From positions 1 through 17,899 of the forward strand of contig JAEZGH010000022.1 in NCBI GenBank assembly GCA_023417065.1: a stretch of DNA of 17,899 nt, written 5' to 3'. Both the position numbers and the translations under genes were made by a program. This DNA is from Bacteroidota bacterium (GTDB lineage: Bacteria > Bacteroidota > Bacteroidia > Cytophagales > Cyclobacteriaceae). Shown one piece after another: positions 5,806 to 13,173 of this stretch. Below the pieces are notes generated by a model, which saw nothing but the letters and a program-made list of their open reading frames with translations, made no database searches and was not told where the DNA came from. Within the stretch, counting starts at the first letter, position 1, and each line of letters opens with the position of its first letter.

Positions 5806-7905
5806 ATGATAAACCGACAAATGAGTTATTTCCTTACGGGCATCCTTACGTTGCTATTCGTTATTTCCTGTCAGGCGAAAAACGCAGGACCAGATACGGC
5901 TTACACATGGATCGCGTGGATGATGCTTGCACTAATAGCGTTGATCAGTGCAGCCTTATGGACAGTGCTGAAAGCACGAAACTTCTTTATAAATCGTCTG
6001 AGATCATCGAATCACGCCGATAGATTGAATAAATGCCTCGTCGATTTAGATGCAAATCAAATAGCTTTGCTAAAGGAAACCCGCGAATTAAGAAGCCACC
6101 TTCAATCCGGTTCTCTGAAAAAACACATCCTGCTACTGATCGGCTTATTTGTTTCCAATACGTTATTGGCCCAGGCTCCCGAAAGCAATGACACCTTGTT
6201 CACTCAGCCGGGCGTCATAATCACTATTGTATTGATTCTTATCCCACTAACCATAGCCGTTTTGTTCCTCCTGGCTATGATCAACAGAATGATCAATCGT
6301 CGCATAAACAAGGAGAAGGAACTCGAAGCACAGCAACTGGCAGACCATCTACTGCAGATGGACGAAGATGAAATTGATGCTTTGCTCCCGAGTGACGCAA
6401 AAGACAAGTCATTGAGAAATGTCACCGGTATGATTCAGGGAGCCACGACAAAAACGACCATACGCTTCGTTGCTACCAAGAAGAAAGCAATGAAGCGTCC
6501 CAATATTGACCCGCAGCTTTCAAAACTCATTATATGGTATCTGGGATGCGCGGCATTCTGGTTGGTATTTGGCACTACTATCGGTGAATATCTGGGGATC
6601 AAATTCGTTGCGCCGGATGTCGACCATCAAAGCTGGCTTAGCTTCGGGCGACTTCGTCCCGTCCACACCAATGCGGTTTTCTGGGGCTGGTCTTCGTTAG
6701 CCATGCTTGGTCTTGGTCATTATGTGGTGACTGTCGTAAGCAATACACCACTGGCAAGCCTGAAGAAAGGATGGATCGCCCTTTGGCTGATCAATGCGGC
6801 TGTTGTTCTTGGAACCGCTAGTCTGATGATGGGAATCAACAACGGCGGTGGGGAATACAGGGAGTATGTCTGGCCCGTGATGGCACTCTTCGGCGGCGGA
6901 CTCCTCCTTTCGTTGATCAATTTCATACAGACAGTGGCGAAGCGAATCACTCGCGAAATCTATATTTCTAACTGGTATATAATTTCAGCGTTAATGTTTA
7001 CGCTGGTGATCACAGTCATTGCTTACTGGCCAACCTGGCAAAACGGATTGGGCGAGACCATAGTTCAAGGCTACTATATGCATCAGGGGGTCGGCATGTG
7101 GTTCATGTTGTTCAGCCTCGGTATCGTGTATTATTTCCTTCCGCAGCAGCTGAACAAGCCAATCTATTCATACAGCCTCGGTATCCTCGCTTTCTGGACA
7201 CAAATTATTTTCTATACCGTCATTGGTACACATCACTTTGTATTCAGTTCAATACCCTGGACGTTGCAGACGATTGCTATTGTCGGAAGTATGGGAATGG
7301 TAATACCTGTCATTGCCGGGACTACAAATTTTCTGATGACGTTCAAAGGTGACTTCAACAAGATTGCCGGGAGCTACACACTTCCGTTTTATCTGGTCGG
7401 CATTGTTTTCTATTTCACGGGTTCATTTCAAGGTACTGCAGAAGCGTTTCGATACACAAACCTGCTTTGGCATTTCACGGATTTTACCGTGGCACATTCG
7501 CATATCACCATGTATGGAATCATCGCTTTCCTGTTATGGGGTAGTATTTACGCCTTGATACCGCGGCTCACAGGCAAAGAACCGTCACAGGTTATGGTTG
7601 GCGCACATTTCTGGATGGCGTTTATCGGTCTGTTATTCTATTCCGTGCCGCTCATGATTGGAGGTACACTGAGGGGACAGATGTGGATGGAAGGTAGACC
7701 TTTTATGGAAAGCGTTACCATGATGTTTCCCTACTGGTTGTGGCGCGCTATCGGAGGAACCATGATGTGGCTGTCGCATTTGATTTTTGCTTATAATTTT
7801 TATCGTATGGTCAGTGTTACGCGAAAATCTGATATCAAAAGCATGGCCTTTGAAAAAATAAAGGCTGTCAACAATGAAATGAAGCAGCCGGTCTCGGTCA
7901 ACTAA
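5806..7905 (+). CDS. ccoN: Divergent cbb3-type cytochrome oxidase catalytic subunit (CcoN) with long N-terminal extension
   Basis: 699 residues, against about 475 for ordinary CcoN. The catalytic core (about 238-685) keeps every ligand with the family spacing: H287 (haem b, in RLRPVHTNA), H426, H476 and H477 (CuB), Y470 (cross-linked Tyr, six before the HH pair), H564 (haem b3) and H566 (haem b). Intervals 426-470-476/477-564-566 equal those I recall for Pseudomonas stutzeri CcoN (207-251-257/258-345-347). That enzyme's E323 corresponds to Q542 here (SFQG instead of FEG). Tyr470 argues for an oxygen reductase rather than a classical NorB. The extension (1-237) holds two similar units, each with two membrane segments and a terminal L..(L/M)D..(Q/E)I..LL helix. 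ATG 5821 is an alternative start. Confidence 0.92.
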   Translation: MINRQMSYFLTGILTLLFVISCQAKNAGPDTAYTWIAWMMLALIALISAALWTVLKARNFFINRLRSSNHADRLNKCLVDLDANQIALLKETRELRSHLQSGSLKKHILLLIGLFVSNTLLAQAPESNDTLFTQPGVIITIVLILIPLTIAVLFLLAMINRMINRRINKEKELEAQQLADHLLQMDEDEIDALLPSDAKDKSLRNVTGMIQGATTKTTIRFVATKKKAMKRPNIDPQLSKLIIWYLGCAAFWLVFGTTIGEYLGIKFVAPDVDHQSWLSFGRLRPVHTNAVFWGWSSLAMLGLGHYVVTVVSNTPLASLKKGWIALWLINAAVVLGTASLMMGINNGGGEYREYVWPVMALFGGGLLLSLINFIQTVAKRITREIYISNWYIISALMFTLVITVIAYWPTWQNGLGETIVQGYYMHQGVGMWFMLFSLGIVYYFLPQQLNKPIYSYSLGILAFWTQIIFYTVIGTHHFVFSSIPWTLQTIAIVGSMGMVIPVIAGTTNFLMTFKGDFNKIAGSYTLPFYLVGIVFYFTGSFQGTAEAFRYTNLLWHFTDFTVAHSHITMYGIIAFLLWGSIYALIPRLTGKEPSQVMVGAHFWMAFIGLLFYSVPLMIGGTLRGQMWMEGRPFMESVTMMFPYWLWRAIGGTMMWLSHLIFAYNFYRMVSVTRKSDIKSMAFEKIKAVNNEMKQPVSVN

Positions 7906-7913
7906 AAGAGCTT

Positions 7914-8939
7914 ATGGAAATATTTAATGATCATCGCAAACTATTTGGCATCGCGTTGCTGCTGTTTGTTGTGTTGTCAATCTTCGTCGCGGTCCTTCCT
8001 GCGATAAACAACCAATTGAACAATGCACCGCTACCCGGGAGCGAAGCATTGACGGGCAATGCCCTGGCAGGTAAACATGTCTTTATCGCCAATGGTTGCG
8101 TTTCGTGCCACTCACAACAGGTTAGAAATGTTGACATGGACCAAACCTGGGGAACACGACCTGGCGTTGCAGCAGATTATGCAAACAACAAAAGAATGAA
8201 CTGGTGGATGAATACAGCCACCCTGATGGGAACAGAACGTACAGGTCCCGATCTCACAAACATAGGCAACCGGTTGCCCAGTGCAGATTGGCACTTACTG
8301 CATTTGTACAACCCACGCATTGTGGAAGAGAATTCAATAATGCCGGCGTATCCCTGGCTATTTGAATGGAAAGAACACGCGGCCGAAGGCGACAAGGTTG
8401 TCAATGTTCCCGACGAATTTGCAAAGGGGAAACTTCTCATTGCACGGCGGGAAGCTTTGCAACTGGTTGCCTATCTGCAGTCCCTGAAGCAAACACCCCT
8501 GCCCGACGGAACATCATCTCCCGAATTTCTCTACAAAAAGGACGGCACACTGGCTGACAGTCAAAGTAATAATGGTACCATACCTGGGGAAGGCGAGATT
8601 AAGCTTGATGGAGCACAACTTTATGCTGCCAATTGCCAGGCGTGTCACCAGGCGAATGGCGAGGGTTTGAAAGGAGCATTTCCGCCGCTGAAAAACAGCT
8701 CAATAGTTCTGGATAATAACCCTGAAACACTAATTGAGATTATTATGAAGGGATACAACGGTCGCGAAGAATATGGCGACATGCCCGCCGTTGGAAAAAA
8801 CAATGGACTGAAACCGGAAGAAGTAGCAGCGATTATTAATCATGAACGTTCAAGCTGGGGGAATGACGCACGTGCGATTTCCGTCGAAGAGGTTTATAAG
8901 ATTCTTGAGTCCCTGGAACGTCAAAAAACAAATCTATGA
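7914..8939 (+). CDS. ccoO: CcoO-like cytochrome c fused to a second cytochrome c domain
   Basis: 341 residues. One N-terminal membrane anchor (about 11-30) leads into a CcoO-type domain with haem site CVSCH (62-66) followed by SQQVRN, TWGTRPGVAADY and axial Met143 in IMPAYPW. After a linker (about 192-230) a class I cytochrome c domain has CQACH (241-245), the GEGLKGAFPPL loop and axial Met290 in DMPAVG. The protein is therefore dihaem and combines the CcoO subunit with a CcoP-like haem domain. No separate CcoP is present in the window. It starts 8 bp after ccoN and overlaps the next gene by ATGA. It should pass electrons from a periplasmic donor to CcoN. Confidence 0.9.
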   Translation: MEIFNDHRKLFGIALLLFVVLSIFVAVLPAINNQLNNAPLPGSEALTGNALAGKHVFIANGCVSCHSQQVRNVDMDQTWGTRPGVAADYANNKRMNWWMNTATLMGTERTGPDLTNIGNRLPSADWHLLHLYNPRIVEENSIMPAYPWLFEWKEHAAEGDKVVNVPDEFAKGKLLIARREALQLVAYLQSLKQTPLPDGTSSPEFLYKKDGTLADSQSNNGTIPGEGEIKLDGAQLYAANCQACHQANGEGLKGAFPPLKNSSIVLDNNPETLIEIIMKGYNGREEYGDMPAVGKNNGLKPEEVAAIINHERSSWGNDARAISVEEVYKILESLERQKTNL

Positions 8940-9202
8940 AAGCCAAAAGAATATCGTTAATAACTGTAGCTGCATCAGTGCTTACCATGGTAGAAGCGCT
9001 GGCTTGTGAGGTATGCAAAAAACAGCAGCCAAAGGTATTGAGAGGAATCACACACGGGGCTGGGCCGCAGAGCGATTGGGATTATGTGGTGGTAGGCTGC
9101 GCTGTTATCCTGGTGCTGATTTCTCTCTTTTACGCAGTCAAGTGGATTATGCATCCCGGAGAGAAAGAACGGGAGCATGTAAAGAATAGCATTTTCAATT
9201 AA
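8936..9202 (+). CDS. Small exported CxxC membrane protein of the oxidase operon
   Basis: 88 residues. A signal sequence (about 1-23) ends at ALA, directly before C24-E-V-C27, followed by KKQQP and a GITHGAGPQSDWDY stretch, then one membrane helix (about 48-70) and a basic/acidic tail. I recall small proteins of this kind (CxxCxxxQP...HGxGP..WDY) in oxidase and NOR-like operons of Bacteroidota; they have no established role. The translational overlap with the ccoO-like gene suggests stoichiometric production. The CxxC could bind copper or haem or act in thiol redox for the oxidase; this is inference. Confidence 0.75.
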   Translation: MKAKRISLITVAASVLTMVEALACEVCKKQQPKVLRGITHGAGPQSDWDYVVVGCAVILVLISLFYAVKWIMHPGEKEREHVKNSIFN

Positions 9203-9203
9203 T

Positions 9204-9611
9204 ATGAACATAGATCCGAAAAGCAGGGTGACCGTATATCTCGACGGGGGCCGGCAGCCTATCGGCGAGTTTGATGTACCTGTACAATTTGAGCTCGACA
9301 CCCGCAGGCTCACCGATGGCGAACATACGCTCAGGATTATAGGCAAAGATCCCACAGGAAAAGAGGGAATTCGTATCATTCCCTTTACCGTTCGCAACGG
9401 TCCGGCTATTGCCGTGGAAGGATTGAAAAACAATGACCTGGTGGACGGAGTAATTCCCGTTATGATCAACGCATACGGCAAGGGGGATCAAACGCAATTT
9501 CTAATCTCCGGGAGCGAAACTCCACGAAGCGTACCGTCGTGGCTGTGGGTAACTATCATACTGTTCGCGGGATGGGCCGTGTATTACGTAATCAGCAATT
9601 TTAATCCATGA
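9204..9611 (+). CDS. Putative oxidase-associated membrane protein with Ig-like domain
   Basis: 135 residues, one base after the preceding stop. Residues about 6-62 look like an Ig/beta-sandwich domain (VTVYLDGGRQPIGEFDVP, LDTRRLTDGEHTLRIIGKDPTGKEG). A second small beta segment follows, and the C-terminus is a single membrane helix (about 110-131) in PSWLWVTIILFAGWAVYYV. No signal peptide is seen, so topology is uncertain. Position inside the tightly packed operon implies an accessory oxidase subunit or assembly factor. I know of no characterised member. Confidence 0.7.
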   Translation: MNIDPKSRVTVYLDGGRQPIGEFDVPVQFELDTRRLTDGEHTLRIIGKDPTGKEGIRIIPFTVRNGPAIAVEGLKNNDLVDGVIPVMINAYGKGDQTQFLISGSETPRSVPSWLWVTIILFAGWAVYYVISNFNP

Positions 9612-9624
9612 TCCTTTGAATACA

Positions 9625-10014
9625 ATGAAAACCGACATCTGCAACATAGACGATATCCGGCGCCTGGTAGATAGTTTCTACGGAAGGGTCCGGCAGGATA
9701 ACCTCCTGAAAGACATATTCAACGACAAGATACAGGACAGGTGGCCCGAGCATCTTGAAAAGATGTACCGGTTCTGGCAAACGGTATTGCTGGAAGAACA
9801 CACATACCACGGAAGCCCCTTTATTCCGCATGCCCAACTCCCCGTCGAAACAGACCATTTTGAACAATGGGTGAACCTCTTCCGGCAGACCGTCGATGAA
9901 CTATTCGCAGGTGAAAAGGCAACCCGGGCCAAATGGCAGGGGGAACGTATGGCAGAAATGTTCCATTACAAGATCCAGTATTACCGAAACAATTCAATAA
10001 CACCAATTCTGTAA
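9625..10014 (+). CDS. Group III truncated haemoglobin
   Basis: 129 residues from ATG 9625; an in-frame TTG at 9616 is less likely. The globin positions can be matched to Campylobacter Ctb from memory: Tyr19 (B10, in SFYG), His43 (E7, in WPEHL), proximal His69 (F8, in PHAQLP) and Trp82 (G8, in FEQWVNLF). The pattern FW..VLL...TYHGSPF is typical of group III. These haemoglobins bind O2 and NO, and Ctb is induced by nitrosative stress. It follows the oxidase genes by 13 bp and precedes a cupin and RIC, which supports a role in NO handling or ligand delivery. Confidence 0.93.
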   Translation: MKTDICNIDDIRRLVDSFYGRVRQDNLLKDIFNDKIQDRWPEHLEKMYRFWQTVLLEEHTYHGSPFIPHAQLPVETDHFEQWVNLFRQTVDELFAGEKATRAKWQGERMAEMFHYKIQYYRNNSITPIL

Positions 10015-10041
10015 ATGGTGGAATAAAATAAAAAAATCCCA

Positions 10042-10335
10042 ATGAACAACATGCCACAGATGAAAATACTCCATTTGGGAAATTCATTTAAAGTATTTCA
10101 GGTAAATGGGATCAAAGACATGAGCATGCCAGAACACGTAAGCACCAGGGAGGCAGTCATAGCCGTACAAAAAGGATCAGCGGTTTTGAAAATGAAAGGG
10201 GAGGAGTATTTATTGAGCCAGGACCAGTCATTCATCATACCCGGAGGAGTGGGTCATAACCTGAGCATAAAAGAAGAATTCCAGGCCCTCGTAACAATGG
10301 CTGTCGATTCCGAAATAATATTTGTTAACCAATAA
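10042..10335 (+). CDS. Small cupin-fold protein
   Basis: 97 residues forming one cupin barrel. Motif 1 is reduced to EHVSTREAVIAVQKGSAVLKM and motif 2 is FIIPGGVGHNLSI. Only two of the usual metal-binding His residues are evident (in PEHVS and VGHN), so metal binding is uncertain. Met4 (10051) and Met7 (10060) are possible alternative starts. It lies between the truncated haemoglobin and RIC with gaps of 27 and 10 bp and is almost surely in the same transcript. Substrate unknown. Confidence 0.8.
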   Translation: MNNMPQMKILHLGNSFKVFQVNGIKDMSMPEHVSTREAVIAVQKGSAVLKMKGEEYLLSQDQSFIIPGGVGHNLSIKEEFQALVTMAVDSEIIFVNQ

Positions 10336-10345
10336 GATAAAAGCA

Positions 10346-11065
10346 ATGAGTCAAAATCAAATAATAGGGGAATTGGTAGCACATGACTATCGTACCGCTT
10401 CTGTGTTTAAGAAACACGGTATCGACTTCTGTTGCCAGGGCAATCGAACTATTCAGGAAGCCTGTGAAAAGAAAAACATTGACGCGAAGATCGTGTTGCA
10501 CGATTTGGCGCAAATCAGTGAGTCGCCGGCGGATACTTCAACCGACTACCAGTCATGGCCATTGGATTTGCTAACCGACTATATTGAGAAAAAGCACCAT
10601 CGATATGTCGAAGAGAAAATTCTTGAAATAAAACCATTCCTAAACAAGATTTGCAGCGTGCACGGACGACGTCACCCGGAGCTGCTCGAAATACAGGAGG
10701 AGTTCTCAGCCGCGGCAGGAGAATTGGCAGCACATATGAAAAAGGAAGAATTTATTTTGTTTCCCTTTATCCGAAAAATCGCGAAAGTCAGGCACGAGGG
10801 ATTAAAGATCGATCCACCTCGTTTTGGTACCGTGCAGCACCCTGTTCAAATGATGATGGATGAACACACGACCGAGGGTGATCGCTTCAGCAGAATCGAA
10901 GAGTTAAGTAACCAGTATACTCCACCCGAAGATGGATGCAGCACATACAGAGTAACCTTTGCATTGCTTAAAGAATTTGAGCAGGATTTACATCTCCACA
11001 TACACCTGGAAAACAACATTCTCTTCCCAAAAGCGATCGCACTGGAAAAAGAATTGATGTCATAG
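10346..11065 (+). CDS. ric: RIC family di-iron protein (YtfE/ScdA), iron-sulfur cluster repair
   Basis: 239 residues from ATG 10346; the open frame extends 24 bp upstream to a TTG inside the cupin gene, which is less likely. The N-terminal ScdA_N domain (about 5-60) contains KHGIDFCCQGNRTIQEAC. The C-terminal haemerythrin-like domain (about 75-235) has candidate di-iron ligands H84, H106, H130, E134, H174, H218 and E222, in the same order as E. coli YtfE (H84, H105, H129, E133, H160, H204, E208, from memory). RIC proteins restore iron-sulfur clusters damaged by NO or peroxide and have been reported to act on NO. The family is a standard member of NsrR regulons, fitting the regulator at 5319. 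Confidence 0.93.
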   Translation: MSQNQIIGELVAHDYRTASVFKKHGIDFCCQGNRTIQEACEKKNIDAKIVLHDLAQISESPADTSTDYQSWPLDLLTDYIEKKHHRYVEEKILEIKPFLNKICSVHGRRHPELLEIQEEFSAAAGELAAHMKKEEFILFPFIRKIAKVRHEGLKIDPPRFGTVQHPVQMMMDEHTTEGDRFSRIEELSNQYTPPEDGCSTYRVTFALLKEFEQDLHLHIHLENNILFPKAIALEKELMS

Positions 11066-11120
11066 ACCTGCATAGGTAATTCCTTGCCGATAGATACTCG
11101 CATCATAAAAAATTTGCTTT

Positions 11121-11582
11121 ATGCCAATCAGGAGAAATGAAATACTCGCACCCCTAAGTCGGGAGCACCATCATGGCCTATTGCTTTGCTGGAAAATCAG
11201 GGCCGGCTACCGGAAAAATATTGAAGTCAGTCGCATGCAGTCTTATGCCACCTGGTTTTATAGGCGCTTTCTGTTGGAACACTTCGATACGGAGGAAAAG
11301 TACGTCTTTTCTGTTTTAGGAAATAAACACGAATTGGTGAAGCAGGCACTTACAGAACATCGCAGGCTTAGAAGACTCTTTGAGAACATACAGGAGAATG
11401 ACAAGAACCTTGGACTAATCGAGGAAAAGCTTGAGGCTCACATTCGTTTCGAAGAAAGGGTTTTGTTTAATGAAATCCAGCACGTTGCATTACCTGAGCA
11501 GCTGAAAGAACTGACGGCTATGCATTCAGACCAAAGCACCATGCAGCAGATGGATGAGTGGGATGATGAGTTCTGGAAATAG
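11121..11582 (+). CDS. Haemerythrin-like domain protein
   Basis: 153 residues in a four-helix bundle pattern with carboxylate/His motifs SREHHHGLLL, HFDTEEKYVF, LTEHRRLRRLF and LEAHIRFEERVLF, matching the haemerythrin/HHE cation-binding family. It starts 55 bp after RIC and is the last gene of the co-directional cluster. It probably binds a di-iron centre and senses or handles O2 or NO. It may share the upstream transcript or have its own weak promoter; I see none that is convincing. Confidence 0.88.
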   Translation: MPIRRNEILAPLSREHHHGLLLCWKIRAGYRKNIEVSRMQSYATWFYRRFLLEHFDTEEKYVFSVLGNKHELVKQALTEHRRLRRLFENIQENDKNLGLIEEKLEAHIRFEERVLFNEIQHVALPEQLKELTAMHSDQSTMQQMDEWDDEFWK

Positions 11583-11583
11583 G

Positions 11584-11700
11584 TTGGGAGTGAATATTTC
11601 CGATTTCTGAACTCTGATTGGGGGTACTCCACTTGCATCACTCCGTAGTTGAGAAGGTTCAAATTCAGGGCTCAAGGATGACGCTCTCAGCCGATTCAGC
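11584..11700 (+). repeat. Dispersed intergenic repeat, copy 3 (longest)
   Basis: It begins two bases after the haemerythrin-like gene. GGGAGTG (11586-11592), GATTGGGG, CACTCCGTAG (11639-11648) and AAGGTTCAAATTCAGG match copy 2 at 5025-5113, and TTCAGGGCTCAAGGATGACG matches copy 1 at 3897-3935. The three copies share pieces rather than one constant length. No open frame is evident. Confidence 0.55.
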
Positions 11701-11794
11701 CAATTCTCTGTAATCGTCTGTGCGATCCTTCGGATAGGTGAGTGATTGCAACTAATGGTTCCCGGAAAAGGTTAGTGATGTTACACGCAGAAAC

Positions 11795-11823
11795 AATAAA
11801 GCCGGGCTGCACCCGGCCTTATT
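11795..11823. terminator. Bidirectional rho-independent terminator
   Basis: GCCGGG (11801-11806), loop CTGCA, CCCGGC (11812-11817), extended by AATAA/TTATT on the outside. The minus strand reads stem then TTTATTGTTT, so it best serves the cyclase gene ending at 11850; on the plus strand it can also stop transcripts from the haemerythrin-like gene. Confidence 0.8.
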
Positions 11824-11849
11824 CGTATTCGGCTCAATCAATGTATCTT

Positions 11850-12830
11850 TCAGTCTGCCGCTGTCGGGATTGCAATGGGCCTCATAGGCGCAGCACTCGC
11901 TCCACGCAACTTCAGCGAAGCGGCGATGAAAGCAAATTCCCATACCTTGTCTTCCGCGAGTTCCTCGAGGTTCATCTGCTCAATGAACATCACACCCTTT
12001 TCCGCTAGCAAATATGTATGAACAGGCACCCAGTTATCCGTCCGTTCAGGAGGAAACGCTTCGAAGCTTAAGTTGTCTGCACCGAGTAGCATAACACCCT
12101 GATCTTCCACCAGCCATCGCACCGCCTCCAGGTTGATTCCCGCATACTGATCAAGAAACTTTCCGGCGTCATCGTAGTATCGCGCCTGGCCTGTACGAAT
12201 CAATACTACATCCCCTTTCCTGAGACTTACCTTTTGGGCATCGAGCGCTTTGACCAGGTCATCTTTGTTGATCCGATAATTGGGTGGCAACTGCTGAACC
12301 TTCTTGTAACCCAGGACGTCAATCAGGACGCCTCTTGCAATGATGGGAGGTATGACTTCCGCACCCGTTTTTTTCCAGCCTTTGTCACCCAGGTGTTCAT
12401 CAGCAGAAAACCCATTCCATATCCTTCCGTTTAATCCGAAGTGGTTCAGCGCGTCGATGTGCGTCCCCATGTGCGTATACATGGATATGGCGTCACCCGT
12501 ATAGCTGACCTTTTCATTCATTTCCCGTCCAAGGCCATTAGGGTTTTCGACCACATTTCCCCGGGGCGTGTGGGTGAGCCAATACTGATAGGGGGGATCG
12601 CCCAGAACGTGAAAGCTGGGCATCCCTACGTAGTACTCCACGCTCAGATCATACGTTTTTCCGCTCTTGATTTTGCTGAGGATAAGTGCCTTCGAGTTTT
12701 CGTCCATCATATTGAGCGTTCCGATTTCATCGGACGGTCCCCAGGGACTAACCCCAACTTCTTCTTTTTGCTGCGCTTCAGCTACATGCAATGATGCAAT
12801 TGCTATCATCAGCGATGCGATTCGTTTCAT
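11850..12830 (-). CDS. Exported cyclase-family hydrolase (kynurenine formamidase/isatin hydrolase-like)
   Basis: 326 residues from the ATG at 12830. This start is preferred over the in-frame ATG 60 bp upstream because a signal peptide (MKRIASLMIAIASLHVAEA) begins here. The metal-binding signature HMGTHIDALNHF (H120, H124, D126, H130) is that of the cyclase/KynB fold, which hydrolyses amide or lactam bonds with a divalent metal; WGPSDEIGTLNMM near the mature N-terminus is typical of the exported subgroup. The substrate is unknown. The gene ends at a strong terminator. Its upstream region carries FNR-like palindromes and is duplicated before the Crp/Fnr gene at 17289, so that regulator may control this gene. 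Confidence 0.88.
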   Translation of the reverse strand: MKRIASLMIAIASLHVAEAQQKEEVGVSPWGPSDEIGTLNMMDENSKALILSKIKSGKTYDLSVEYYVGMPSFHVLGDPPYQYWLTHTPRGNVVENPNGLGREMNEKVSYTGDAISMYTHMGTHIDALNHFGLNGRIWNGFSADEHLGDKGWKKTGAEVIPPIIARGVLIDVLGYKKVQQLPPNYRINKDDLVKALDAQKVSLRKGDVVLIRTGQARYYDDAGKFLDQYAGINLEAVRWLVEDQGVMLLGADNLSFEAFPPERTDNWVPVHTYLLAEKGVMFIEQMNLEELAEDKVWEFAFIAASLKLRGASAAPMRPIAIPTAAD

Positions 12831-12964
12831 AATGTGATTTTGATTTATTATTTGTGACGCCGGGCCGCCGGAATGGTGGTACCGAAGCATTTTAATTCAA
12901 AATTGCGTGCTGCAAACACGAACAAAAATGAACTACTTCATGAAATGACATTGAACTAGTTCAA
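12786..12964. repeat. Long direct repeat, copy 1 (cyclase 5' end and promoter)
   Basis: About 175 bp that align with 17112-17285 in the same orientation; roughly 80% identical by eye with a few indels. The best-conserved block runs from AATTGCGTG (12901) through the palindromes: 12901-12940 shows only two or three mismatches. The copy covers the first codons of the cyclase gene and its whole regulatory region. Identity was judged by eye. Confidence 0.8.
12923..12964 (-). promoter_or_regulatory. FNR-like operator pair and candidate -7 element for the cyclase gene
   Basis: TTGAACTAGTTCAA (12951-12964) is a perfect 14-bp palindrome with FNR/Crp-type spacing (TTGA-N6-TCAA). TGAACTACTTCA (12929-12940) is an imperfect copy with centre 23 bp away. 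On the minus strand CATTTTTG (12930-12923) is one base off TAnnTTTG. The perfect palindrome would then centre near -41, the usual activator position of FNR proteins. A third inverted repeat, CGTGCT-GCA-AACACG, lies at 12906-12920. Binding protein inferred. Confidence 0.55.
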
Positions 12965-12998
12965 GTCATCACTCGCGCGCTCATACCTCAGAGGGTGC

Positions 12999-13029
12999 GT
13001 TGGTGAGGCGGTTGGTCGTCGTACTTTTG
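12999..13029 (+). promoter_or_regulatory. Bacteroidota promoter upstream of the lipoprotein gene
   Basis: GTTG (12999-13002), 19 bp, TACTTTTG (13022-13029): a -33 TTG and a perfect TAnnTTTG at the consensus spacing. It would give a leader of about 140 nt to ATG 13174. Confidence 0.6.
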
Positions 13030-13089
13030 CCTTCTCTTATGCATGTAAGGTCCAGGCCCGCTTAAAAAAATTTAGATTGGTCTGCCGCC

Positions 13090-13097
13090 TACCTTTG
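13090..13097 (+). promoter_or_regulatory. Second candidate -7 element before the lipoprotein gene
   Basis: TACCTTTG is a perfect TAnnTTTG but has no TTG at 19 bp upstream (AAAA instead). The leader would be about 70 nt. Otherwise 12965-13173 holds no gene that I can see. Confidence 0.4.
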
Positions 13098-13173
13098 CAT
13101 AAAACCGTTATTCATGATGTTCTAACCATTTTGTCAAACCAACTACTCCCGTAACCTAGGTTTTCTTTTTGCA

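Noticed and set aside
5806..7905. Classical nitric oxide reductase NorB
   Set aside because: Considered because of the NO-defence neighbours, but the Tyr six residues before the CuB His pair is present and the NorB-type Glu after the first CuB His region is absent (HQGVGMW), so it is a C-family oxidase type.
11097..11120. Rrf2 operator-like AT-rich stretch before the haemerythrin-like gene
   Set aside because: Only loose resemblance (TAAAAAATTTGCTTTA); the conserved half-site bases GA.TAAAA and ATC.TTTATTA are not both present.
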